A stretch of 64,000 nucleotides of DNA, from assembly GCF_016908295.1 (NCBI RefSeq), contig NZ_JAFBDO010000001.1, positions 372,001-436,000 of the forward strand, given 5' to 3'. The notes below the pieces were generated by a model. It saw nothing but the letters and a program-made list of their open reading frames with translations, was not told the origin of the DNA and ran no database searches. This document shows, piece by piece, positions 1 to 7,182 of the stretch. Made by a program: the position numbers and the translations under genes. Numbering within the stretch: the stretch's first letter is position 1; each line of letters opens with the position of its first letter. The DNA comes from Thalassobacillus pellis. GTDB lineage: Bacteria; Bacillota; Bacilli; Bacillales; Halobacillaceae.

Positions 1-764
1 ATCGCTCCTATCGCAATATCGTCGCTGGCGGCAAAAATTGCTGTCAAATTACGGGATTGTTCCAGGAGACGTACTACTCCTCCCTTTCCATCGATGAATG
101 AAAAGCCATCCTGGTAAACTACATCATCTTCACCTGCCTGCAGCCCATTATGTTGCATTGCCTCTTTAAAACCTTCTACCCTCGGCCGTCCGGCTATCAA
201 GTCATGCTGGTTCCCGCTGATCATCCCGATTCGTGTATGTCCATTTTCAATCAAATGATTTACTGCTGTGTATGCAGCGTTGCAGTCATCTACTTTGACA
301 TATGGAACTTGATGTTTGTAAGACATCGTTGAAACGAGAACCAGGGGGATATCCATACTTTTAATCGTCTCATAATACTCTTCACACAAGGATTCACTGA
401 CAAAAATCAGCCCATCAACCCGCTTCTCATGGAGAAGTTTTAAGTATTTGTGTGTGCGGATGCCATCTTCTGCCGTGTGGCATACAATGACGCTTGAATT
501 ATTCTGATGAGCAACATCTTCGATACCACGGAGAATTTCAGAAGAAAGCATGCTGGAAACATCCGGAAACAATACACCGATCGTTTGTGTGTTCCTGCTG
601 ATCATACTGCGCGCAACAGCGTTCGGCTTATAGCCGAGTTCCTCGATCACTTGTTGGACCTTCATACGTGTTTTTTCGGTATATCCTGGCTGATTGTTCA
701 ATATCCTCGAAACAGTAGCTATCGATACGTTTGCTTGTTTTGCTACATCCTTAATCGTTACCAT
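1..764 (-). CDS. LacI-family transcriptional regulator, C-terminus cut by window edge
   Basis: The gene starts at 764 (ATG, with GAGAGGATT upstream) and runs off the window at base 1, so about 254 of an expected 330-340 residues are present. The N-terminus is a classic LacI helix-turn-helix (TIKDVAKQANVSIATVSRIL), followed by the hinge (ELGYKPNAVARSM) and a periplasmic-binding-protein-like effector domain (QTIGVLFPDVSS, then VDGLIFVSES). Such proteins repress sugar-use genes until a sugar binds. A consensus-like promoter and a 12-bp palindrome lie just upstream, which suggests autoregulation. Target genes would be to the left, outside the window. The family is secure; the ligand is unknown. 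Confidence 0.93.
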   Translation of the reverse strand, partial: MVTIKDVAKQANVSIATVSRILNNQPGYTEKTRMKVQQVIEELGYKPNAVARSMISRNTQTIGVLFPDVSSMLSSEILRGIEDVAHQNNSSVIVCHTAEDGIRTHKYLKLLHEKRVDGLIFVSESLCEEYYETIKSMDIPLVLVSTMSYKHQVPYVKVDDCNAAYTAVNHLIENGHTRIGMISGNQHDLIAGRPRVEGFKEAMQHNGLQAGEDDVVYQDGFSFIDGKGGVVRLLEQSRNLTAIFAASDDIAIGA

Positions 765-787
765 GTTGTAATCCTCTCTTAAATCAA

Positions 788-799
788 GTAAACGTTTAC
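788..799. promoter_or_regulatory. LacI-type operator palindrome
   Basis: GTAAACGTTTAC is a perfect 12-bp palindrome with the central CG typical of LacI-family operators. It lies about 10 bases downstream of the -10 box of the regulator gene at 1-764, where bound repressor would block its own transcription. It also resembles a cre box (two flank mismatches), so CcpA is the alternative binder. Confidence 0.6.
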
Positions 800-808
800 G
801 TTGGATTA

Positions 809-838
809 ATCATACCACGTATAAGAAAACCCTTTCAA
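809..838 (-). promoter_or_regulatory. Sigma-A promoter of the lacI-type gene
   Basis: On the minus strand TTGAAA (838-833) is followed after 18 bases by TATGAT (814-809). Each hexamer differs from consensus at one position. Transcription would begin near 802, right at the operator at 788-799. Confidence 0.6.
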
Positions 839-924
839 TATTTTTTTGAATTTTTTCACGTCTATCAGAAATTTTGCCTAATAACACTACTTTTGTCTCA
901 GATAATTGGTTCTAAATATTCTGA

Positions 925-950
925 AAAGTTTCTTTTTTAAACTTTATAAT
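925..950 (+). promoter_or_regulatory. Candidate promoter -10 and inverted repeat of protease gene
   Basis: A perfect TATAAT at 945-950 lies 31 bases before the TTG start of the M4 protease. It overlaps the end of the inverted repeat AAAGTTT (925-931) / AAACTTT (939-945). No good -35 box is visible, so the promoter may need an activator or the repeat may be an operator. Confidence 0.35.
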
Positions 951-981
951 TGGAAGTATATTACCAAAAGGAGGAAGTTTT

Positions 982-2673
982 TTGAAGAAAAAATATGTAA
1001 TTCCTGCAGCAATTCTATCTTCATCTCTATTGATTGCACCGTTGACCGATTTTCCTGCTCATGCCATCGACAAAGAAATACATACGGAAGCGGTTTCAAA
1101 CCATAAGGCTCCAGTTAAGGGTAATAAACCTTTTTTCGTAACGGATTTACAATCGGAGAAGCAACCCGCCACCAATGCTGAAACAGCAGTGGAGTATCTA
1201 AAGAAAAACAAGCATAAATATCAAATCGAAAAACCCGAGAAAACCCTCAGAGTAAAGCAAGTGAAAAAGGACAAAGTCGGTATGACCCATGTCCGCTTAC
1301 AGCAAACCAAAAACAATGTCCCTGTTGAAGGTAATCAAGTAATTGTCCATTATGATAAAAATAATAAAGTTACCGCTGTAAATGGTGAATTCAACGAAAA
1401 GATAGAAGAAGATCAAATTTCAACTGACCCTGCCCTTTCCATAGATAAAAGCGTAGCACTTGCTGAACAGGCGGTTAAAGCACCAGAAGAACTTGTCTCA
1501 CCTCCTGAAACAGAACTTGTCCTCTATCCTTTTGAAGAAGAAGTTTATCTTGCATATAAAGTAAATTTAAATTTCCTTGGGGAAAAGCCGGGAAACTGGT
1601 TTGTGTATATCGACGCGAATAACGGGCAGGTCATAGACAAGTATAATGCCCTGATGCACGCAAATGGATTTATACGTGCCAGTGGTTCAGGAATTGGTGT
1701 GTTAGGTGATCACAGAAAGCTTCACATCACCCACAAAAATGATAAGCAAACAGGAGAAGGAACGAAGTTTTATTTATATGACAACTCCCATCAAGGACTG
1801 GAGGGAATTTTCACATACGATCTTAAGAACCAGTGGGGAGCCGGAGAATTAGCATTTCCTGGAAAGCTTTACAGTAATGAAAGCGCCTCTTTTAAAGATG
1901 AATACGATGAAGCAGCCGTAGATGCTCACTATAATTCTGAAGAAGTATATGAGTATTTCCTGGAAGAACATGACCGTAATTCCATTGATGGTGAAGGGAT
2001 GGCGATCAAGTCTACTGTCCATTTCGGGGAAAACTATAATAACGCCTTCTGGAATGGCGAGCAAATGACCTATGGGGATGGAGATGGAGAATTTTTCATT
2101 CCGTTGTCTGCAGGACTGGATGTCGCTGCACATGAGATGACACACGGAGTTACGTCCCATACGGCAGGCCTTCGCTATCGTTTTCAATCAGGTGCTTTAA
2201 ATGAAGCTTTTTCTGATATATTCGGCGCTCTTGTCGATAAAGAGGATTGGGAAGTCGGAGAAGATATTATGGCTGATGCTGCCAAGGCATCAGGAAGGAC
2301 ATCTCTTCGCAGTTTAAGTAATCCCAGCAAGTATCCAGTCGGAGAAGAATACGTACCATATGGCGATGGAAGCGGCATGTATCCTTCCCACATGGACGAA
2401 TACTATGACCTGCCGCGTGAACTCGATAATGGCGGAGTCCATATCAATTCTTCCATTATTAATCATGCAGCCTACCTGACTGGTGAAAAAATTGGTAAAG
2501 ATAAACTCGGACAGATTTATTATCGGGCACTGACTGTCTATCTAACACCAAATTCCGATTTCAGCAATGCCAGAAGTGCATTGATCCAGTCTGCTGAAGA
2601 CATTTATGGTGAAGGAAGCCCCGAAGCACAGGCAACCGCCTATGGATATGACCAAGTCGGCATAACCGAATAA
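982..2673 (+). CDS. Secreted thermolysin-like neutral metalloprotease (M4)
   Basis: This is a zinc endopeptidase precursor of 563 residues, close to the 520-560 usual for Bacillus neutral proteases. It starts at TTG (982) with AAAGGAGG at 968-975. A signal peptide (residues 1-28, ending PAHA) is followed by FTP and PepSY-type propeptide regions to about residue 240, then the peptidase. HEMTH at 384-388 supplies two zinc histidines and the catalytic Glu. NEAFSD at 407-412 gives the third ligand, E408, exactly 20 residues after H388 as in thermolysin. H487 in GGVHINSS is the transition-state histidine. It should hydrolyse extracellular proteins after autoprocessing. The gene is monocistronic, with a strong hairpin directly behind it. 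Confidence 0.96.
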   Translation: MKKKYVIPAAILSSSLLIAPLTDFPAHAIDKEIHTEAVSNHKAPVKGNKPFFVTDLQSEKQPATNAETAVEYLKKNKHKYQIEKPEKTLRVKQVKKDKVGMTHVRLQQTKNNVPVEGNQVIVHYDKNNKVTAVNGEFNEKIEEDQISTDPALSIDKSVALAEQAVKAPEELVSPPETELVLYPFEEEVYLAYKVNLNFLGEKPGNWFVYIDANNGQVIDKYNALMHANGFIRASGSGIGVLGDHRKLHITHKNDKQTGEGTKFYLYDNSHQGLEGIFTYDLKNQWGAGELAFPGKLYSNESASFKDEYDEAAVDAHYNSEEVYEYFLEEHDRNSIDGEGMAIKSTVHFGENYNNAFWNGEQMTYGDGDGEFFIPLSAGLDVAAHEMTHGVTSHTAGLRYRFQSGALNEAFSDIFGALVDKEDWEVGEDIMADAAKASGRTSLRSLSNPSKYPVGEEYVPYGDGSGMYPSHMDEYYDLPRELDNGGVHINSSIINHAAYLTGEKIGKDKLGQIYYRALTVYLTPNSDFSNARSALIQSAEDIYGEGSPEAQATAYGYDQVGITE

Positions 2674-2677
2674 ACCT

Positions 2678-2716
2678 ATACCCCGGGACATCCAGAAACT
2701 GGATGTCCCGGGGTAT
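2678..2716 (+). terminator. Strong hairpin terminator after the protease gene
   Basis: An 18-bp perfect stem (2678-2695 with 2699-2716) closes an AAA loop and is followed by GTTACTTTTT. The outer stem (ACCCCGGGA) is the same as in the REP palindrome at 16119-16157 while the inner stem differs. It may therefore be a relative of that family serving as a terminator. Confidence 0.75.
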
Positions 2717-2865
2717 GTTACTTTTTGAGGGATATTGTTAAAGTTTCCAGGCGAAAAGGCTGATAGATATTAATAATCTTACATAAATAATATACAAACC
2801 TATCAATCTCCCTTAATATTCCTTCAGTAACATACAAGGTGAATATGCGGAAGGGAGAGATAGAA

Positions 2866-3702
2866 ATGAAAAAGTTTGCATCAATATTGATGATTGCACT
2901 GGTGTTCACTACATACCTGTTCAGCGGAAGCACTGCTTCAGCCGATGAAATGGTAACCATGAAAGAAAAGAAACAGGTATTAAATATCGCCCATCGAGGA
3001 GCCTCTGGCTACGCGCCGGAAAATACCATGGCTGCCTTTGATAAAGCAGTCGAAATGAAAGCCGATATGTTTGAGCTTGATGTGCAAATGAGTAAGGATG
3101 GTAAGCTTGTTGTCATCCATGACACGACAGTTGACCGAACAACCGATGGAACTGGTAATGTCAGGGATCTTACTTATGAAGAGTTAAAAAAACTGGATGC
3201 CGGCAGTTGGTTCAATGAAGAATTTGCGGGAGAAAAAATACCTACACTAGGGGAAGTACTCGATGCATACCGCGGAAAAATCGGTATTCTGATTGAGGTA
3301 AAGTCTCCATCCTTATACCCTGGAATTGAGCAGAAAATTGCCGATGAACTAATCGAACGTAATCTTCATAAACCAGCAAATGAAAAAATTATCGTCCAAT
3401 CTTTTAATCACGAGTCAATGGCGAAATTCCACCATTTGCTACCTTCTGTTCCTGTCGGTGTACTGGTAGGTTACAGCCCTGATGGCATCTCAGATGAACA
3501 ATTAATGGACTTTGCCTCTTACGCAGACTATGTCAATCCTAGTAAAAGTATGGTTACAAGTGAGTTAGTTGATCGTATCCACGCTTTTGGAATGAAAACA
3601 CATCCTTGGACAGTCAGAGACCGTAACTCAGCGGACTTCCTTTTACAAGCAGGAGTAGATGGCATCATAACCGATTATCCAGATTATGTTGATTTCGATT
3701 AA
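2866..3702 (+). CDS. Secreted glycerophosphodiester phosphodiesterase
   Basis: The predicted product of 278 residues hydrolyses glycerophosphodiesters to glycerol-3-phosphate and an alcohol. The ATG at 2866 is preferred because AAGGGAGAG lies at 2851-2859; an in-frame GTG at 2839 lacks such a site. A signal peptide (residues 1 to about 27, ending STASA) indicates export. Family motifs are HRGASGYAPENT near the mature N-terminus, ELDVQMSKDG with the metal-binding Glu/Asp, and VVIHDTTVDR with the second catalytic His. FNHESM and the C-terminal GIITDYPD complete the TIM-barrel signature. It is probably transcribed alone. It resembles GlpQ, but the substrate (lipid head groups or teichoic acid) cannot be told. 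Confidence 0.93.
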   Translation: MKKFASILMIALVFTTYLFSGSTASADEMVTMKEKKQVLNIAHRGASGYAPENTMAAFDKAVEMKADMFELDVQMSKDGKLVVIHDTTVDRTTDGTGNVRDLTYEELKKLDAGSWFNEEFAGEKIPTLGEVLDAYRGKIGILIEVKSPSLYPGIEQKIADELIERNLHKPANEKIIVQSFNHESMAKFHHLLPSVPVGVLVGYSPDGISDEQLMDFASYADYVNPSKSMVTSELVDRIHAFGMKTHPWTVRDRNSADFLLQAGVDGIITDYPDYVDFD

Positions 3703-3714
3703 TTAGAAAAACTT

Positions 3715-3870
3715 GCCTTCACTCGTCTTTCCGTGAAGGCGCTGGATGCTACAAAAGCGGAAGCGCCTTGCTCACCCCCGACATGCTTAAGCAAAGCCTC
3801 GACGTGAAGGTTTTTTGTCACGAAAGGGATTGGCTTAAGACCTTGAGGGGGTAGGCGCTGGAGCTGGATG
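3715..3870. repeat. Interspersed palindromic repeat, copy A of the 121-bp family
   Basis: Bases 3749-3870 align along their length with the tandem 121-bp units at 62508-62748, sharing AAGCGCCTTGCTC, GCTTAAG, GGATTGGCTTAAGACC and GGGGGTAGGCGCTG. The 5' and 3' thirds are imperfectly complementary, so each unit can fold into a long hairpin. Just upstream, GAAGGCGCTGGATGCTAC (3735-3752) looks like the tail of another unit, so this site may once have been tandem too. GCCTTCAC (3715-3722) and GTGAAGGC (3733-3740) form a short stem in that remnant. No coding capacity. Confidence 0.8.
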
Positions 3871-3900
3871 CAGCCCGCTTTAAAATTTACCAACTAAAAA

Positions 3901-3940
3901 ACCGCCCGGGACATCCAATTGCTGAATGTATCCGGGCGGT
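3901..3940. terminator. Bidirectional hairpin terminator
   Basis: ACCGCCCGG (3901-3909) pairs with CCGGGCGGT (3932-3940), with further ACAT/ATGT pairing inside. A T-rich stretch follows on the plus strand (TTTCTTATT). A run of six A precedes it, which reads as a U-tract on the minus strand. It can terminate the small minus-strand gene at 3991-4125 and any plus-strand readthrough. Confidence 0.65.
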
Positions 3941-3990
3941 TTCTTATTGATAGCAGTCGTAATAGACTTCTTATCACTCATAATTATATA

Positions 3991-4125
3991 TCAATTAGAA
4001 TAACCGGCACCTTCAAAGTTCGATACTATGTATTCTATTATCTCTTCCGACGATTGGATTTCTTTCGTTTCTGTTTTTTGAATCAATACCTGCAGCAGTT
4101 CCTGCAACTTATTCTGCTCCTCCAA
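3991..4125 (-). CDS. Small hypothetical protein (44 aa)
   Basis: A short reading frame starts at TTG (4125) with the strong site GGGAGGGGAG just upstream and ends at TGA (3991-3993). The product is acidic and Gln/Glu-rich (EEQNKLQELLQVL, then QSSEEIIEYIVSNFEGAG) and looks like two short helices. No family is recognised. Support comes from the ribosome binding site and from the terminator at 3901-3940 that follows on the same strand. Without homologues it remains a candidate. Confidence 0.5.
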   Translation of the reverse strand: MEEQNKLQELLQVLIQKTETKEIQSSEEIIEYIVSNFEGAGYSN

Positions 4126-4360
4126 TTACTCCCCTCCCTTTCTTCTATCCGATATTTTGTCGATACATAGAATATACCACATATTTTAAGGAAATAATGT
4201 AGTATTTTGTAAAAATATTTCGACAAAACAATCCGGAGAAGTAAATAAATAGAAACCCATGAAGGAACAGAGGAAAAAGAACTTTTAAAATTAATCTATA
4301 ATAAACCGTAGTTCATATCATTACTCTTCGGTGGCCAAGAGTAAATAGGAAGGAGCTTTG

Positions 4361-4573
4361 CTAACTTTCCTCCTGACCTATATGAGACTTTTTCAATTCC
4401 TGATGAAAGTCAAAGCATTCTTCACATATGTGGAACATGGAAAGGCCTTCAGCCACATATACCATATCTACCTCGTAAAATTCCCTCTTACAATGATGGC
4501 AATCATCTTTTGAATCTCTCATCATGTCCCATAAATCATCCTGAAAAATCCTTTCTTCATTATCGTCATACAT
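4361..4573 (-). CDS. Small zinc-ribbon-like protein (70 aa)
   Basis: The start is ATG at 4573, preceded by AAAGGAG at good spacing. The 70-residue product carries two cysteine pairs, CHHC and CEEC, about 27 residues apart, a typical four-cysteine zinc-ribbon layout, with surrounding His residues (FHICEECFDFHQ). The N-terminus is acidic (DDNEERIFQDD). No signal peptide or membrane segment is visible, so it should be cytoplasmic. Its function is unknown; zinc-ribbon proteins of this size often bind nucleic acid or another protein. Confidence 0.7.
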   Translation of the reverse strand: MYDDNEERIFQDDLWDMMRDSKDDCHHCKREFYEVDMVYVAEGLSMFHICEECFDFHQELKKSHIGQEES

Positions 4574-5012
4574 ATTGATTCTCCTTTCTAAACCTGTCTC
4601 AGTAAAATGAATAATACTCCTTTGCTTTTGAAGAAGCGAATCTGTAAAATTTGTTTTAATTGAGAGATTATTGATAGAAAAGTTTACTTTTCAGCGGCAA
4701 AAAAATAAATTTCACCTCGAAACTTTAATTAAAATACCAAAAGTCTATATTACTATTCATAAATAAATTATCCATTTAATGGAATTGGAACAAATAAAGG
4801 TTAAGGGCTTTATGTTCGCTAAATTATATGATAGTTTAATATAGTGGGAAGATGCCCTCCCAATTAATAAGTGCCTGTCCTTAAATCTCACCGAACTTTT
4901 TTCTGCCATTTACCAACCATCAACTCTGCGTTTAGGGCACATATGTAAGACAAGGGAATAATACACTTAAGTTAAGTAAGCGCTAACAAATTTTAAAAAG
5001 GAGGAAAACACC
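4574..5012. other. Intergenic region between two divergent genes
   Basis: This 439-base, AT-rich stretch separates the minus-strand zinc-ribbon gene from the plus-strand symporter gene. It holds the symporter's ribosome binding site (AAAAAGGAGG at 4995-5004) and a cre-like box at 4975-4988. No plausible gene or structured RNA was seen, and no convincing -35/-10 pair was found by eye. Confidence 0.5.
4975..4988. promoter_or_regulatory. cre-like box upstream of symporter gene
   Basis: AGTAAGCGCTAACA matches the CcpA consensus TGWAARCGYTWNCW at all but the first position. It lies 25 bases before the symporter start codon, a position where bound CcpA would block early transcription. Catabolite repression of this carboxylate/amino acid transporter would fit the family. 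Confidence 0.55.
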
Positions 5013-6257
5013 ATGAAATTGACGACCAAGATTTTTATTGGACTTATACTTGGTGCCGCTGTCGGTTTAGCTCTTCATTTTTGGGCACCGGACTTATTTG
5101 AAACATTGGATGCTTGGTTTTTCAATCCATTGGGTACGATTTTTCTTAACCTGATCAAGATGTTAGTTGTTCCTATCGTATTCTTTTCCATTACTTTAGG
5201 GGTAGCATCTCTCGGGGACCCCAAAAAATTGGGACGTATTGGCGGGAAGACGATTGCCTTTTTCCTTGTTACCACTACCATTGCTATTTCAATTGCTATT
5301 TCCCTGGCTTATCTATTCCAGCCGGGCAGTGGAGATTTTGATACGTCCGGAGCGAATTATGAAAGTCAGGAAGCTCCAGGTGTAGTAGAAACGTTCACAA
5401 ACATCATACCAACTAACCCTGTCCAGGCTATGACTGAGGGTAATATGCTGCAAATTATCGCTTTCGCTATCTTTATCGGCTTTGCGCTTGCAATGCTGGG
5501 CAGAAAAACAGAAGGTGTCATGAAGCTGGTTGAGCAAGGTAATGAAATTATGATGTTCCTTGTCAACCTGATCATGCGTTTTGCCCCATACGGTGCATTT
5601 GGTCTACTTGCTTCCGCAATCGGTACAATGGGCCTCGACGGTGCAGCTGCAATGGCAGCCTATATGCTTGTCGTACTGCTTGCATTGTTCGTACACTTAG
5701 TTGTGGTTTATGGATCTGCCGTTTCGATTCTCGGTAAAATGAATCCTATTAAATTCTTTAAAGGGTTCTTTCCTGCATTCACGGTTGGATTCAGTACTTC
5801 CAGCAGTAGTTCCACACTGCCAGTATCTATGAAAACAGCACAGGAAAACCTGAATGTTCCAAAACCAATCAGCAGCTTCGTACAACCGCTGGGTGCCACC
5901 ATCAATATGGACGGTACAGCTATCATGCAAGGGGTTGCCACTATCTTTATCGCACAGGTTTACGGCACTGACTTGGCATTTACCCAGCTAGTCATGGTAG
6001 TAATCGTTGCTGTGTTAGCTAGTATCGGTACAGCAGGTGTACCAGGTGTCGGCTTGATTATGCTGGCAATGGTATTGAATCAGGTCGCATTGCCTGTCGA
6101 AGGTATCGCGTTGATCATTGGTATTGACCGTTTGCTTGATATGACTCGTACAGCAGTCAACATTACCGGTGATGCTGCCTGTGCAGTAGTTATCACAGAG
6201 TCAGAGAAAAAACATGGAATTTCCGAACAAAAGCCGGCAGAGCAAATTGCTGAATAA
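5013..6257 (+). CDS. Dicarboxylate/amino acid:cation symporter (DAACS family)
   Basis: This 414-residue membrane protein is of the GltP/GltT/DctA type, importing glutamate/aspartate or C4-dicarboxylates with H+ or Na+. The serine-rich re-entrant loop (FSTSSSSSTLPVS, about residues 262-274) and the NMDGTA motif (about 297-302) of the substrate/cation site are both present. So are the second hairpin (GTAGVPG) and the final ITGDAACAVV segment with the substrate-contacting Asp and polar residues. About eight membrane helices fit the fold. ATG 5013 has AAAAAGGAGG at 4995-5004. The gene is monocistronic, with a cre-like box in front and a terminator behind. The exact substrate is not predictable. 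Confidence 0.94.
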   Translation: MKLTTKIFIGLILGAAVGLALHFWAPDLFETLDAWFFNPLGTIFLNLIKMLVVPIVFFSITLGVASLGDPKKLGRIGGKTIAFFLVTTTIAISIAISLAYLFQPGSGDFDTSGANYESQEAPGVVETFTNIIPTNPVQAMTEGNMLQIIAFAIFIGFALAMLGRKTEGVMKLVEQGNEIMMFLVNLIMRFAPYGAFGLLASAIGTMGLDGAAAMAAYMLVVLLALFVHLVVVYGSAVSILGKMNPIKFFKGFFPAFTVGFSTSSSSSTLPVSMKTAQENLNVPKPISSFVQPLGATINMDGTAIMQGVATIFIAQVYGTDLAFTQLVMVVIVAVLASIGTAGVPGVGLIMLAMVLNQVALPVEGIALIIGIDRLLDMTRTAVNITGDAACAVVITESEKKHGISEQKPAEQIAE

Positions 6258-6273
6258 TAGAATAACATGCACA

Positions 6274-6305
6274 AAGAGCAGGCCAAAGCAGCCTGCTCTT
6301 TTTTG
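6274..6305 (+). terminator. Intrinsic terminator of the symporter gene
   Basis: AAGAGCAGGC (6274-6283) pairs perfectly with GCCTGCTCTT (6291-6300) around a 7-base loop and runs into a tract of T residues. Confidence 0.9.
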
Positions 6306-6332
6306 TTTGATGATATGTGTGCAGATTTGTCG

Positions 6333-6395
6333 CACCCCAGGGGAACCATATTCTGGTTCTCCAGGGGTGTCTTCTTGAATACCCCGTGAGAACCA
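6333..6395. repeat. REP-like palindrome plus half-site, left flank of RAYT gene
   Basis: The palindrome CACCCCAGGGGAACCA / TGGTTCTCCAGGGGTG (6333-6348 and 6354-6369; one mismatch and one G:T) has a TATTC loop. An 11-base linker separates it from the half-site ACCCCGTGAGAACCA (6381-6395). Bases 6334-6395 match 7060-7121 without gaps at 57 of 62 positions, so the RAYT gene lies between direct repeats. Confidence 0.85.
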
Positions 6396-6409
6396 GAAAA
6401 TGTAATTTG

Positions 6410-6976
6410 TCAGGATGAATGATTAGTATTTTCCTGGATTGGAATTGTAACAAACTTTTTGTAGCCTTCAATTCCATTGAAATATTGGGGGATCTTCGAG
6501 GTTGTAAGAAGTGGGTGTTTAGTTTGGAGAGATAAATATTGTGGATAGCTGCTCCATTTATAGGACTCAGGATTGTCCGTTAAATTAGCCCTGCATGGAT
6601 TCAGGTGGATATAACGACTTACCTGGAGAAAGGCTTGCAAATCCTTTAGAGGTTGGCCCTTAAAACGACCTTGAAATAGATGGCCAACAAATCCATATTT
6701 CTTGTTAAAAAACCTAGCATATTGGGAATGGGTTTCTCTCATGAAATATCTGGGTGGAAAATTGTAGGTTTCAATAAGAAGATGAACGTGGTTTGGCATG
6801 AGGCAATAGGCGTGGAGTTCGAAGGGATATCCTTTCTTACTACGGTAAAGCAGTTCTAAATAATAATAGCGATCAGCATCCTCCTCAAAAATATTATTTT
6901 TCCGATTTCCTCTCGCAGTTATATGATACATAGCACCCGGAAACCAATGACGTTTTACTGTTGGCAATAATTTCAC
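6410..6976 (-). CDS. REP-associated tyrosine transposase (RAYT, Y1 family)
   Basis: A 188-residue single-strand DNA transposase of the HUH/Y1 superfamily. Visible signatures are YHITARGN at residues 17-24, MPNHVHLLIE with the metal-binding H63 and H65, and RYIHLNP at 121-127 containing the candidate catalytic Tyr122. GHLFQGRFKG at 99-108 is also typical. The start is GTG at 6976 with AAGGGG very close upstream, so translation may be weak. Unlike IS200 transposases, such proteins are normally single-copy and linked to REP palindromes, which flank this gene on both sides. The open reading frame is intact, so the protein may be active. Confidence 0.9.
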   Translation of the reverse strand: MKLLPTVKRHWFPGAMYHITARGNRKNNIFEEDADRYYYLELLYRSKKGYPFELHAYCLMPNHVHLLIETYNFPPRYFMRETHSQYARFFNKKYGFVGHLFQGRFKGQPLKDLQAFLQVSRYIHLNPCRANLTDNPESYKWSSYPQYLSLQTKHPLLTTSKIPQYFNGIEGYKKFVTIPIQENTNHSS

Positions 6977-7059
6977 AGCCCCTTCGTAAATTTATTTACA
7001 ACCTATTCTATATTCGCAATGGATAGAAAAAATCCTGCATAAACGAAAAATAAAATTTC

Positions 7060-7171
7060 ACCCCAGGAGAACCATATTCTGGTTCTCCTGGGGTAGCTTC
7101 TAGAATACCCCGTGAGAACCAATATCTGGTTCTTACGGGGTGACATTGGTAATATCTGGTTCTAGCGGGGT
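7060..7171. repeat. REP-like palindrome array, right flank of RAYT gene
   Basis: A perfect 15-bp palindrome (7060-7074 with 7080-7094, loop TATTC) comes first. After a 12-base linker follows a second one, ACCCCGTGAGAACCA / TGGTTCTTACGGGGT (7107-7121 with 7127-7141, one G:T). The half-site TGGTTCTAGCGGGGT lies at 7157-7171. The array ends 12 bases from the 3' end of the GH4 gene at 7183 and may protect or terminate that transcript. Confidence 0.85.
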
Positions 7172-7182
7172 AAGTTTATTCT

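Larger units (their letters stand above)
6333..7171 (-). mobile_element. RAYT/REP element (REP-associated tyrosine transposase locus)
   Basis: The unit consists of a Y1/HUH transposase gene (6410-6976) bracketed by palindromic REP-like sequences: one palindrome plus a half-site on the 3' side and two palindromes plus a half-site on the 5' side. This is the arrangement known for RAYT genes and their REP/BIME sequences. The core inverted motif is agaacca...tggttct with GC-rich outer stems. The exact element ends are not defined because no target-site duplication is expected for this family. Confidence 0.75.

Noticed and set aside
3919-4170. 83-codon plus-strand reading frame
   Set aside because: Its composition (Leu/Phe/Arg-rich) looks like antisense of the 44-residue minus-strand gene, and it has no ribosome binding site.
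4871-4900. GTGCCTGTCCTTAAATCTCACC segment as a mobile-element end
   Set aside because: It vaguely resembles repeats seen near transposases, but no second copy or partner repeat was found in the window.
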